From Rugalucina vietnamica (taxonomy: Eukaryota; Mollusca; Bivalvia; Lucinida; Lucinidae): a stretch of DNA of 64,000 nucleotides. Every line of letters begins with the position of its first letter. Position 1 is the stretch's first letter. Shown piece after piece: positions 21,092 to 33,064 of this stretch. The stretch spans positions 40,478,395 through 40,542,394 of the forward strand of contig OZ024883.1 of assembly GCA_964017185.1 (NCBI GenBank). Direction: 5' to 3'. The position numbers were made by a program, and so were the translations under genes. The notes below the pieces were generated by a model, which searched no databases, was not told where the DNA came from, and worked only from the letters and a program-made list of their open reading frames with translations.

Positions 21092-23868
21092 GAAGTGGGG
21101 TTTAAGGGGGTGTACATTTCATGTTTTCCTGATGATGATTGTGGGTATTTTCTCGAAGACTCATGGTCAATTAAGATTATTTTGTTCCACAACCATGGTT
21201 TGTAGAAGCACAGAAGTCGCCATTTTTGCATGTAAAGTAGAGTTCTTTTAAATGTAAAAATATCCCATTTTTGTCAAAACTGCGTTGGTGAAAAACTAAA
21301 ATCTTCATTCTGCTGTTGGTCAGTTTCACTACAAAGCGCGAAACAAGTAGAGTGTATTTATAAACTTTCTTTTGCATCTCTATATATATCATCCATTTTT
21401 TAGCTTACTGCCGCGATGTCCCTAGCAGTCACTGTAATCTTTATCCAGAATCTAAGTGTGGGGGTTTGTACCTGGATTGGGCGAGAAATAATTGCCCACT
21501 TAAATGTGGATTGTGCACAGGTAATTTTTGTTCGTTCGTTCTTTTGTTCGTTCTTTCTATTGTTATACAACCACGTTAAACAGGCAATGTCAATTCGGCT
21601 ATCTTGACCAAACTCAAAATTGTGGTCGAGATGTCAGTAGAATGTATCACATACTTGCAACTCCATAGCATTATGAAAAGATCCCCATGTAATATACAGA
21701 TTTTTCCCAAATTGTAAAAATTGAAAATTTTCAGTAGAAAATTGTTGATATTTTTCTTATTTTTGCCCAAAACATAGATTGTGGGTACATGTTAGAACCG
21801 CCTCGCCGAGGCGGTTCTAACGAGTACCCACAATCTATGTTTTGCAGTAAAAATAAGAAAAATAGGTATACCCCTCCATACCCCAGTTTTGCTATATAAA
21901 AGTGGGGTATAAGGGGTATTCATGTCACGGACATGTTTTCCTGATGGTCTATTTGATTGGTGAAAAACTGCTATTTATGGTATAAGCATGAAGCGTGTCA
22001 CAAATGAAGAGGACACCATGACAAACGACTTTAGATAGGGAGGCATTGTGAAAAAAATATACTTCCGGTTTGAATTAAGATTGCGGATTTGGTCGAGAAT
22101 TTCAATTTTTTAAACATACAGGATGGACAAAATCTCAGGATCTTTGGTAGAAAATCATTGCATTTAACACGATTTTCATCATAAACAAAATCAAAATGGA
22201 TGTCAAACTTTTTGTTTCAATATAATTCAACTTCCAGTTAAATCCAAGATGGCGGACCAGAATTTCTTTATTTTGGTCAATTTCACGAAATCGCTTATCT
22301 ACATCACACAGTATCGGACAAGTTTTTGTCTTAAATTATATGAAAAAAGTATTACTGACAGTATTGCCCAAAACACCAGTCCGGGTCCACACCTGAGTTT
22401 GCCCTTTCTCAAGCATTCAAAAAACATTTTTCGCCCATTATGTAAAGTATAGCAGCTCTGTGTCGCTTTTTAAAACTTGGGTTTGGTTGCGATTTCTTAA
22501 ATATCATTTTTGAATTTTGCGTTAAATCTGATTTAGTCATATAATAGGACTGACTTGTAACCGATTAAAATATCGAGACCTCTAAAAAGATTCAAGTATT
22601 TTAATAAGGGTTGCGTTTCTAAAGTGTCTCAGTATATTTTCAGTCTCTCACTAGTCTTTTGAGAATGGTTTATAGTACATATATTGTATACTGTTTATAT
22701 CATTGTATCATATATAATGTTTATCATATTAATATGATACAGAAATGAACAAATAAACTGTATACGGGCAAGCCAAGAGGCAGAATATTTCTGTATATTT
22801 GTATCTAGTTTTGAGAAGTATATCTTTCCTGTTTTAGCACAATGCCACGACATCCCAAGCATGAATTGTAATTATTATTCGGACGCTCTCTGCAGTGGTG
22901 TGTACCTGCCGTGGGCGCGAAAGAACTGTCCACTAAGATGTGGCTTGTGTCCAGGTATTCATTTATTTTTGCTTGTCCATTCGTTCGTTCATTCGTTTGT
23001 TGCTTATAATCCTTGCATTGTTTATAGTCGCTCCCCGTGACCAACATTGTCTCGAATACATGTATAGATCCTGGACGATCGTAATAGACTTTCGTCACAA
23101 ATTTACTGTTATAAATGAGCCGCGACGCGAGAAAACCGGTGTTCGGGGTTTCCGACCAGGTCCGACACAAACCGGCCTGTACAAGCTCAGAAAAGAGTTA
23201 GAAGCTTGAAATTTCGGATTTAAGTAGAAGAGGAATTGTACTATCCGAGTAGCGAAAACAAAGGCGCTGATCAGCTTCGCGGTTACCGCGAAGCTGATCT
23301 GCGCCTTTGTTTTCGCCTAGGCAAAAATCCGGTTTTCTCACGATGCGGCTCAAATATGAATGACACACATGTTCTTATTGGTCAAATGCATTTATTTCAT
23401 TCATATGTATAACGGTTAATCCGTGACGTAAGTCTAAGTACAATCGTCCGGGATCTTTTTTATACATGTTAACTTAGACGGAAAAATTCCATCGGTGTTC
23501 CGTTAGACCTCTCCACACTACGGAAGTAGTGCGAGGTCACGAAGTGTATCGGAGTGCAGGTTAGCCAGCAGCTCTAATGTTAACTCATCGGAACACGGAA
23601 CCAAACTGACCTTTGGCACGACGTATTTACAAAATGGGATTGTAGTTTGTTCATCGACATTAAACATTTGAGGTCAAGCTGGGACCGTCAGTAATTTTTG
23701 TTCTTTCTTGTTTTAGGACAAACACAGCCCTGTGAAGATAAACTCTCATATTGCCGTTTCTTTGACATTCCCGGAGATTGTGCGAGAAAAGAGGGATGGG
23801 CTCGGCATAACTGTCGAGCCACGTGCAACTTGTGCAAAGAACCCGGATGGAATACCATGATTGGATAA
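17329..23868 (+). CDS. secreted VWC + three ShKT domain protein (complete, 8 exons, one frame-breaking indel)
   Basis: Proposed exons are 17329-17401, 18190-18324, 19547-19659, 20200-20297, 20664-20684, 21404-21520, 22838-22954 and 23717-23868 (TAA). All have GT/AG borders; phases match throughout. Exon 1 encodes a signal peptide (M-K-M-N-T-V then a hydrophobic run and A-A-R-S-Q). An in-frame ATG at 17281 is a possible earlier start. Exons 3 and 4 form the VWC module (C-Y-F, G-Q-H-W, then C-C-P-S-L-E-C), exon 5 is a short linker, and exons 6-8 each hold a six-cysteine ShKT domain. The C-terminus is E-P-G-W-N-T-M-I-G. It is a tandem paralogue of the gene at 216-5420, with one more ShKT unit. 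Exon 3 is 2 nt shorter than its counterpart and as written reaches TGA before its donor, so this copy is a pseudogene or contains a sequence error. AATAAA at about 23968 is the likely polyadenylation signal. Confidence 0.78.
17427..17659 (-). mobile_element. MITE family A copy 2
   Basis: 233 bp with ends GAGCCACCTCGTGGGAAAAA and TTTTCCCATGAGGCGGCTC. It carries the GGCGCTGATCAGCTTCGCAG hairpin core, diverged. It starts 25 nt after the proposed donor of the signal-peptide exon (GTATGT at 17402). It is followed by a (TTTA)n tract at 17660-17692. Confidence 0.85.
17941..18174 (+). mobile_element. MITE family A copy 3
   Basis: 234 bp flanked by ATAT on both sides, with ends GAGTCGCCGCATGGGAAAAC and TTTTCTCATGCACAGGCTC. 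Its internal order is reversed relative to copy 2. It stops 15 nt before the exon at 18190, so the intron between the first two exons of gene 2 has inverted MITEs at both ends. Confidence 0.9.
18392..18577 (+). repeat. TRIM 5' LTR
   Basis: Starts TGTAAC and ends GTTACA. It lacks the short insertions AGTA and GCATGCTTTTCCACC seen in the other LTR. Confidence 0.9.
18683..18885 (+). repeat. TRIM 3' LTR
   Basis: Same ends as the 5' LTR, about 17 bp longer because of small insertions. The few differences between the LTRs imply a moderately recent insertion. Confidence 0.9.
18902..19198 (+). mobile_element. MITE family B copy
   Basis: Starts near ATCACGATAACTTGCCCATG and ends GTACATGTTTTCCTGATG, imperfect inverted repeats of each other. 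The core is a near-perfect hairpin around 19023-19097 (CATAGTTTGTGGGTAC..GTTAGAACCGCC and inverse). Confidence 0.8.
19823..20040. mobile_element. MITE family C copy 2
   Basis: Inverse orientation to the copy at 3603-3834. Begins TTTTAACCCATATATGACG, has the GCAAACAGTATAGCCCCAGA palindrome centre, and ends AGGCTTAAATGAGTTTAA. Both copies sit in equivalent VWC/ShKT genes. Confidence 0.75.
20703..20905 (+). mobile_element. MITE family A copy 4, 3' truncated
   Basis: Begins GAGCCGCGTCATGAGAAAAC after ATTT and has the complete inner hairpin at about 20738-20802. It breaks off after GTCGGACCTGGTCGGAA into an AT-rich stretch and a family B fragment. It starts 18 nt after the donor at 20685. Confidence 0.85.
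20925..21134 (+). mobile_element. MITE family B copy, 5' truncated, with long poly(T)
   Basis: Has the AACATAGGTTGTGGGTATAC hairpin core, a roughly 50-nt T run at 21039-21088 in place of the usual TTTTGCTATATAAA region, and the end CATGTTTTCCTGATG. Confidence 0.7.
21669..21946 (+). mobile_element. MITE family B copy, complete
   Basis: 278 bp from CATTATGAAAAGATCCCCAT to CGGACATGTTTTCCTGATG with a nearly perfect hairpin core at about 21773-21842. It lies in an intron of gene 2. Confidence 0.85.
23117..23351 (-). mobile_element. MITE family A copy 5, best preserved
   Basis: 235 bp between AAAT direct repeats. The ends GAGCCGCGACGCGAGAAAAC and TTTTCTCACGATGCGGCTC are inverted. The inner hairpin at about 23253-23317 pairs GCGAAAACAAAGGCGCTGAT with its inverse almost perfectly. 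Confidence 0.92.
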
Positions 23869-23869
23869 T

Positions 23870-23924
23870 TCGAGCCACGTGCAACATGTGCAAAGAACCC
23901 GGATGGAATACCATGATTGGTTAA
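23870..23924 (+). repeat. tandem duplication of the gene's last coding 50 bp, in the 3' UTR
   Basis: The sequence from CGAGCCACGTGCAAC through GGAATACCATGATTGG and its stop codon is repeated immediately downstream of the stop of gene 2, with only a couple of changes (TTG to ATG, GGATAA to GGTTAA). It lies outside the reading frame, so it is part of the 3' UTR. Confidence 0.9.
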
Positions 23925-24904
23925 CAATCTATTGTGGTTACCATGGAAACCATGTATATTAAATAGAAATAAACCTAAATGATTTGTTTTTGGGTGGTCA
24001 CTAACATATCCAGAGAGTATGAACCCACCCAATCTGTGTCTATGCGTGCTAAGTACGATTTAGATGGTTTCTTTTACCATTGTAATCACGAACGCAGATA
24101 ATATAATATCTAGAAAACAGTAACGTTAGGTCGTTTCATCAAATGTTTTATGACATCATCTTTTCCTAAGTTCAATCTGAGCCAAATGTACTATGAGATA
24201 TCACGTCTTAGGATGAAACATGCTTAGGATGAAACATGCTAATAATATAGACTCACTAGTGCAATCAAAGTAATAATTAAATGTGTTTTAGATAAGATAA
24301 ATGATATTATTTATCAAACTTTTGCTGATAAAGTTCACGTGAACATAGATTGTACTACATAACATGTAAATTAGCGATACGAGATCGAATCCCTATAGCG
24401 TCAAGTACGTTTTTTTTTTTCCAAATAATTTATTAATTTACATTATCTATATTTTATTGATATTTTCTAGTTCTTACTTTTTTCAACGGATCATTCTGCA
24501 AATCTAAAGGATAACTCATCATCAAGTTCATCACCAAAAGGTACAAGTAGGCAATGATCGGGAAAAAACGCAATCATCAAGTGCTATGCAATTTTTATTC
24601 TATTTTGTTCAAGCTCTGCTAACGATAAATAAAACCGTTATATTTAGTTAATTGTATATATAGGTCTTTTAAAGATAAATTATATGACATGGATCTACTT
24701 CTAGCTCGTGTAAATTCTCGAAATTGCAGCACAATGGTCTGGCTTTCGTTGCCTGATGAGAGTTCATTACCCCTAAATTGCGCAATATAGCCCATACTAT
24801 TTCCCTTTCCAAAGGATCAAAAAAAGTAACAAGTAGGCAAAGATCAGGAAAAGGCGCAATCAGAAACCTTTATCAGGAATCAGAACCTTTATATTTTATT
24901 TGTA

Positions 24905-27900
24905 CTGCTCTGTAGTCAATGTCGAATGGGAATCTCGTGCGATTTTTTTGACGATTTATGACGACCTATATAAAACTTATCTATGGGGTACATATATAAC
25001 ATTAAACCTGTTCGTCGACTTACAGCCGCGTCAGAGTCGATTTATGACGTCATCAATATGGCGGCTATCTGACTATATATGAATTATTCGTATTTCCATC
25101 AAAATCTATTGAAAACATCGCATTATTGCCTTTTTGCGAAGAAAAAGTATGAAATGCATCTGATCATACATACGATAGACGAATTAAGTCGATGGGTTAA
25201 ATGATATTGCTTTATCTAGTCATACGTTCGTTCGTGCATACGTTGGACATACGTTTTTCTTCAAAAAACGCCCACAACTTAAAGACCCCGGGAGCTAATT
25301 TTATGCACCCCAGGACAATTTTTCATGGTTGCCGAATCATTCCTTGGGACCCCAGAAATACGAAGAATTTTTGTCCTCAAAGATAAACTCTATTGCGCTA
25401 TGAAAAAAATGCATGGTTTCCATGGCAACCGTTAACGAGATTCTTGAGCATGGGTGTGTACATACAAAATGGATCATATCTCCATTGTTACTTATCCTAG
25501 ACTACTGTACTTGGTCTCATTGTAAAGCATAGACATAGCCCTATATGTTTATGGTAAGTTATGCAAATCATCTAATTTGCATATTCATTAATTTTAATGA
25601 AAATATGACAAATGACAAAAAGTCGTTAAAAATCCATAAATGCACTAATTTCAGACCCAAACTGCCATTGTGACACTTTGTTATTGAACCAGTAATATCA
25701 TATGACAAATTTATCGATGAACTGGCCCTATATGAAAATTACCTCATTTGCATATTCATGAAATTAATAAAATGTCAAAAAAGTGAGGAAAAACGAGGGA
25801 AAAACTATAACAATTGCAAGTTATTGCATATGTTATATGGCCTAACTCGCATCTGTGGGACAAATTCTCAAGGCTGTTAGTGTTGTCAGAGGGACCACCT
25901 TAATGCCATCTAATATTGTCCTCATCAACAAAATCATTTGCATGATGTAAAATTGCTTTGTTTTACACCACCTCTCATGCGATTCTAAAGAATAGGGCGT
26001 ACTTACAAAAAATACTCATATTCCACCAATAGAATGCTCTAGAATACTATAATTAGTCTGATAGTGATGCATGAACTGAACAATTTAACCTTTATACCTC
26101 ATTTTAAAGCACTGAATTCACTTATTCATGAAAATTAACAAAATAAAAAAAAATATAAATAAAATAAAGACATTAAAAATGGAGAAGAATTGTGGAACAA
26201 TAGGGGATATATGTACCAAAATCGCTTGTACCAGAGCTGATTATCAACCCAGCATGCTGAAAGAGGTATTCAATGAATGCTATGACAATGTACTATGGTC
26301 CTGAAGTAATATATCAGAATAATCTGATTTCCAATATCATGAATTTTAATGAAAACTAAAGAATTTTAGAGAAAAGACAATGAAAAAAATGGGTTAACCT
26401 ACAAAATGACTTGTATAAAGGCAATCAAAAGTCCTATAGTGCTGAAAATGGCATCAAATTGTATACGTAGAAGAGCTATAATTGGCATCAAATGATTGCT
26501 AGGACAATGTTCTGTAACGATATAATTAGCTATTTTTTGTTGTATGGATATTACTGAGATCTTCATAAATAAGAGAAAAACAGGTACATCAAAGAAAATC
26601 GTTCATATCTCAGCTGACAATATCATTAGAATGCTGAAAATGGTTCCATTAGAATGATGGGAGAATGCACTAATGCCATGCAGTACGATAGCTTAACCAC
26701 ATATTATTAAATTTTCTGAAAGTTACATAAAGTTTCGAAAAATATGAAAATGGAAGGCTGTGCATCACCAAAATTAATTAAATCTTGCTTGCCAGAAAGC
26801 ATGATTTATACATCCGAGCACATGATAATAAAACATTGCCCTAGCAATAGATTGATGCCATTTTGAGTTCTCCACGGCTATTGGCAGCCAGCTGAGATAT
26901 AAGCAATATTGTTGGTGTACCCCTTCATGTTGCATTGATGGTGCTATTATATATTAAGATCTCATTAATATCAATATATCTACAAGAAAAATAGCTGGAA
27001 ACCGCGGTATGACCCATATTTCTCATTTATATGTTAACTACTCTTCAAAGCTCTCAATTCTACTCTTTTTCATACTTTATATATCGGATTATATGGTTAC
27101 AGAACATTGTCCTAGCAATCATTTATTACAAATTATAGCTCCCTAGGTCTTTCAGTAACCCGGTTACGTGCGTTTTTCAACGCATACCCTTAATTGTTCT
27201 GTATATTTTCTCTAAATTCAAAACGTTTTGTTAATATTCTTAAAACTAAAACACAAATGACCCATACTTTATAGTACAGGATGGTATAATAATGCCCTAG
27301 ACACCATGATTTGATGTCATTTTTCAGCACCATATGCCTTTTGACTGCCGAGATACAAGTCATTTTGTAGGCTAAATTGTTTAGAGCATTCTATTGGTGG
27401 GATATAAGTATTTTAGGACGAACATCATATTCTTTAGAATCGCATGAGGAGTGGTGTGGAAACTATGTAATTTTACATCATGGAAATGTTGTTTCATTGC
27501 TGATGACAATATTTGATGGCATTAAGGTTGTCCCTCTGAAAACACTGACAGTCTTGAGAATTCGTCCCAGGGATGCAAGATAGATTGGATCTTATAACCT
27601 ATCCAGTACTGATACCTTGCAATGGATATAATTTTTCTCTTGTTTTTCCTCACTTTTTGGCAATTTTACTAATATTCATGAATATACAAATGAAATAATT
27701 TTCATATAGGACTAGGTTATCAATAAATTCGCCATATGATATCACTGGTTAAATAACCAAGTGTCATAACGACAGCTTGGGCCTGAAATTACTTCATTTA
27801 TGGATTTTTAAAGATTTTTTCTGCCATTTTGCATGTTTTCATGAAAATTAATGAATATGCTAATTAGAAAGTTTGCATTACTTACCATAAAAAGAATGGG

Positions 27901-28556
27901 CTATGTCTAAGCTTTAAAATGAGACCATTTTCAATAATCTAATATAAGTGACAGTGGAGATATGATCAATTTTGTATGTATACCCCAAGAATCACGTTAA
28001 CGGTTACCATGGAAACCGTTTCATAGTTTCATAGTGCATTTGATTTTATCTTTGGGGACATTTTTGTTTTTGCATTTCTGGGATGCCAGTAAATGATTGG
28101 CACCCATAAAAATGTTTTGGGGATGCAAGGTAGGTCAAATTAGCTCCCGTTGTACTATGTATAATTTGGCACTTTGTATGCAGATTTTGTCGTGACGTGG
28201 CTCATATCTTTAGTGCTATGCTCCTTGTGAGAGATACTTTTGTGCTAAAATAGCTTTTATAAATAAAATTGGTAAAATCCATCCATTTAAAAACAGCGAG
28301 AAGCTGGAAATCATTTTTATCTGACAAGCATAGTATGAAAATGATTGTTTAAAATGCATATTATGAATGCGCTGGTCGCCATTTTGATGACGTCATACTT
28401 CAGCCCAGACGCGGGTCTCAGGGCGACGAACTGGTTTAAATTGTTGCATATGCCCCAAAGTTTGATTTAAGGTAGGTCGTCACAAATCGTCATGAAATTC
28501 CCACGGGACGATTTTTTGTGCCCATTCGACATTGACTACTGTGACTAGTCTTGGTC
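24905..28556. mobile_element. 3.6-kb foldback element with arms of about 1.7 kb
   Basis: The left end GTAGTCAATGTCGAATGGG (24912) matches inverted CCCATTCGACATTGACTACT (28520). Inner pairs confirm the palindrome over its length: TGACGTCATCAATATGGCG (25048) with CGCCATTTTGATGACGTCA (28377); TCCATGGCAACCGTTAACG (25418) with CGTTAACGGTTACCATGGA (27995); AGGACAATGTTCTGTAACG (26494) with GGTTACAGAACATTGTCC (27095). The centre is near 26.75 kb. The arms are diverged and carry many small gaps. No transposase frame is seen. Confidence 0.85.
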
Positions 28557-28658
28557 ATAAGATAAGTCATGTAGTATGTATGACAGCTACGTGAATCGAC
28601 ATACAATTTTCAATAGCAAGATATCGCAGGCCTAGGCAATGCCATGTCAATAATATAA

Positions 28659-28898
28659 GAGCCTGTGCGTGAGAAAACCAACAATTTGGGTTCCGACCAG
28701 GTCCGACAAAAACTGGCCTGTACAGCCACAGAAGCAGGCTAGAAGCTGGAAATTTTGGATTTAGAAAGAAGAGGAATCGTACTATCTGTATAGCGAAAAC
28801 AAAGGCGCTAATCTGCTTCGCAGTTATTCGAAGCAGATCTGCGATCTGCGCCTTTGTTTTCGCCTATGCAGATTGTTGGTTTTCCCATGCGGCGGCTC
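28659..28898 (-). mobile_element. MITE family A copy 6
   Basis: 240 bp between ATAA direct repeats. Ends GAGCCTGTGCGTGAGAAAAC and TTTTCCCATGCGGCGGCTC. It lies upstream of the cysteine-rich gene 3. Confidence 0.88.
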
Positions 28899-30015
28899 AT
28901 AAGTTCTTTGATTAGCTTTTGGCCTGACATCACATGATTCGGGTGATGCAATGATTATAACCTGATTGAAAATGTAAATAATTGAAATATAAAATGAATC
29001 GATTATTGATTTTGTAACAGGAGAATTATAGCTTAGATTAGAACCCAAAAATTTAAACACTGTGTGACAGCAGACTGGGCGAGGATTCTGGGTCCCGTAA
29101 AATGCTGAGTTGTATCTCTATGTCTGTCTGTCTGTCTGTCGTGTACATCGTCTTTGTTTTGTCGATACTAGACACATAGCTACAGGTTATGTGTATTATA
29201 GCCGGTGGTACACTTTTATTTGACACCTTAAAATTATTAACTCGATGTGAAGCAAACAAAAAAGGAAAAGCGGTGTAAATGCATCCAAGGGTATTTTGCT
29301 TGAATAAAGTCAGTTGTATTCTTACGCAAAAAGAACATCCGCAACAGGTTCAAGAGAACTCGTTAATACATCAATAATAGATTGCTTCGCAATAGGCCTA
29401 GATTCTTAATCGGTTGCATCACAAATCAAAGACAATCGATTTGAAGCCTCTTAATTAGAATATGCACGACACCTATGGGGTTGCCATGACATGAAAATAT
29501 TGTGTTCACATGATTGTCAAACATTAATACGCAAGCTATAATAATGTTCAGTTACCAAGTTCAAAAGGTCTCCGACAGTATGTCAAATGGATGCTTGGAA
29601 GATTTGCATCTTAAACGTTTTTATTAAAAGGTAAGAAAGGAACATGCATTTTATCTTGTTGCAGATATTGCTTAATTATTGAGATTTTGTTACTTCGTGG
29701 AGTTTAAAATTTTCTTGGAATAATTAAAAAGAAATAAACTGAAGGACAGACGAAACGCAGTGCCGCGTATTCAATATTAGCTAGTTCGTTTTTGTTGACT
29801 CTATGACGTATATTTAAGTAATTCAATTTAATGATCTTTACCGTGGGATATCAGTGGTCAGCTCAGAAAGAAAAGATCAAACTAAAGAAAGAAGAAGAAG
29901 AAAAAAAAAGATCATGGACAACAGACCCTACGTTTCCCTCGTAAAATATAATGTGCATTATTCCAGCGGTTCAGTATAATATATTATTAGTCTACCAAAA
30001 TCTTTGTTTTAACAG

Positions 30016-30150
30016 ATGATCTACAGTGTATTATTGTTCCTGATTGTGAAAATCATAACAACAGATCGTGCATTATGCGGTAGGTAGATCTATACTTTCA
30101 AATTGTAAGAAAATTACAAAAAAAAATGACAAATTGTGGTGACACGAGTA

Positions 30151-30229
<79 letters not shown>

Positions 30230-30458
30230 CATTAAAATAACCACACTTACACATACATGTACATGTTCGAGAGGCATCGTTTAAAGGACCTATAATTGCA
30301 GTATCAAAATAGAAAGGAACAAGTAATATAAGCAGGAAAGCAATTATCAGAAATATAATTAGAACGCAATATCAAAACGGGAAATACCATGAATACCACT
30401 ATTTGTAAAATTCTTCTTCAATATTTCGGCCAAAGGCCTTTTTCAAGAAAACAAAAAC

Positions 30459-30556
<98 letters not shown>

Positions 30557-31605
30557 TCTGTATAGCTCTATACTATAGAGTAACTTGTTTATAATGAACA
30601 AAAATTGGAGGGAATCATTTTCTAGCAAGCTGCTCCTGAAATGCGTGAATAAACTTTCGGTACAGTCACAGTAAACAAGGGACTTTATAATGCCTGCCAA
30701 GATGTAAAGAATTACAAGATTCATTTTTTTCTTGAAAAAGGACTTTGGCCGAAGTATTGAAGTAGAGTAATTTTACAAATAGTGGTAGTCCTTTTCGCTA
30801 AAAGGAATATGTTTTATTAAAACGGGAAATAGCTATCTTCAAACAAAATGCTATCACCTTTAATATCACCGAAAGGCGGCCAATTATCCACCTGAAAAAT
30901 AGATTTGAAGGCACAGGTCAATGTTTAAACAGTATCAGAGATGGACAAACACTAGATTATAAGGAAACACAATCAGCACAAACATTACGAAAACTTTCCC
31001 ATTCAATATACAGAGGATTTTTTCAGAAGAAAACAATGAAAATTTAATTGGAAAAATAAATGATTTTTAAGTATTTTTGCTCAAAACATACATTGTGGGT
31101 ACACGTTAGGACCACCTCGCCGATTAACCACAATGCATGTTTTGGACCAAAATTAAGTAAAATAGGTGTACCCCTGCATAAGCCAATTTTACTATATGGG
31201 GGTTTAGAGGGGTATACAGGTCAACCTCATCATAACGCTATCTTTGGGGTCCATAGAAACAGACCGTGTTATAAGTGAACTGTGTTATAATGAGGTTACT
31301 TTCTAAAGACATATAGTTAAATAATTAATTTGGGAGCCATAACATGGCCGTGTTATAGTGAACACCCCATTATAATGAGGCGTGTTGTAATGAGGTTGAA
31401 GTGTACTTGTCAGGGACATGTTTTCCTGATGATATTATTTTCCGCATAGCTGGTAACGGAGAGGCATGTACTGGGGATTCTGACTGTACATTAGCCAATC
31501 AGTACTGCTATGGTCTTGGTGCTTTCACGGACAACACGTGCCCGAAAGGTTATTGTGATTGCAGGGACACACATCTCTGGGATAGCGCGGGAGCTAAATG
31601 CAGTA

Positions 31606-31668
<63 letters not shown>

Positions 31669-31752
31669 CTTTTACAGACAACACGTGCCCGAAAGGTTAT
31701 TGTGATTGCAGGGACACACATCTCTGGGATAGCGCGGGAGCTAAATGCAGTA

Positions 31753-31807
<55 letters not shown>

Positions 31808-31894
31808 CTTTTACAGACAACACGTGCCAGAAAGGGTATTGTGATTGCAGGGACACACATCTCTGGGACAGCGCGGGAGCTAAATGCAGTAAGA

Positions 31895-31975
<81 letters not shown>

Positions 31976-33013
31976 ACTATGGTCTATGTCTATTCACAGA
32001 CAACATCTGGCTGAAAGGATATTGTAATTGTACGGATACACTTCTCTGGGACAGTTCGGGCGCCAAATGCAGTAAAAAATAACCTTTCTCCCTCATTAAA
32101 ATAATTGAGCCGCGTCATAAGAAAACCAACATTTTGCATATGCGAAATAAAAGAAGCAGATCAGTTTCACAGTAACTGCGAGGCTGATTTGCATATTTGT
32201 TTTCGCTACAAGGATAGTGCAGTTCCTCTTCTTTCTAAATCCAAAATTTCCAGCCTATAGCTATCTTCTGGGCTTGTACAGCTTGATTTGAGTCAGACCT
32301 GTTCGGAAACCACATTGTTTGTTTTCTCATGTCGCGGTCCAATTATACGTTTCAGAAACAAAGAAAACAAACGGGCAAGCGTGTGTCGACGCTGACGACA
32401 AATGCGTAACCGGCACGTGCGCTAGTGGCACGTGCACATGCCCAAGTGCAACAACGTACAACGAAAATTTGGCAGACTGTTTGACAAATGGAGCAAAGTT
32501 ATTGGATGAAACTTGTAGCTCTACAGAGTGTTATGGTACAACTGGTAAGGCTGTATCATTTGAAAACTTGCTCATACAATATACACTAATTTTCAGATGA
32601 AAAATTGAAAAATGGAAAAAAAATGATTTTTTAATATTTTTGCTCAAAACATTGATTGTGGGTACACGTTAGAACCGCCTCGGTGAGGCGGTTCTAACGA
32701 GTCCCCACAATCTATGTTTTGGAGCAAAAATAAGAAAACTAGGTATACCTCTCCAGTTTTTCTATATAAAAGTTGGGTTCAAGGGGGGGGGGGGGCACTT
32801 TTCATGGACATGTTTTCCTGACGTTATAACATTACGACAATAGTCTACAGATTTTTTCCCTTTGAAAATGAAAATTTCAGCAGAATTTTTTTTTTTTTTT
32901 TTTTTTTTTATTTATTTATTTATTTTATTTATTTTTTTTTTTTAATTTTATTTTATCCGATTCTCATTAGGCAATTCTTATTTATTTATATATTTATTTA
33001 TTTATTTATTTGT

Positions 33014-33064
<51 letters not shown>

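Noticed and set aside
22940..23209. 89-codon plus-strand frame
   Set aside because: Runs from intron sequence into MITE A copy 5; no independent support.
31491..31856. long Ser/Leu and Arg/Glu repeat open frames
   Set aside because: They are (CT)n/(GA)n microsatellites read through in several frames; the mini-exons between them are the real coding parts.
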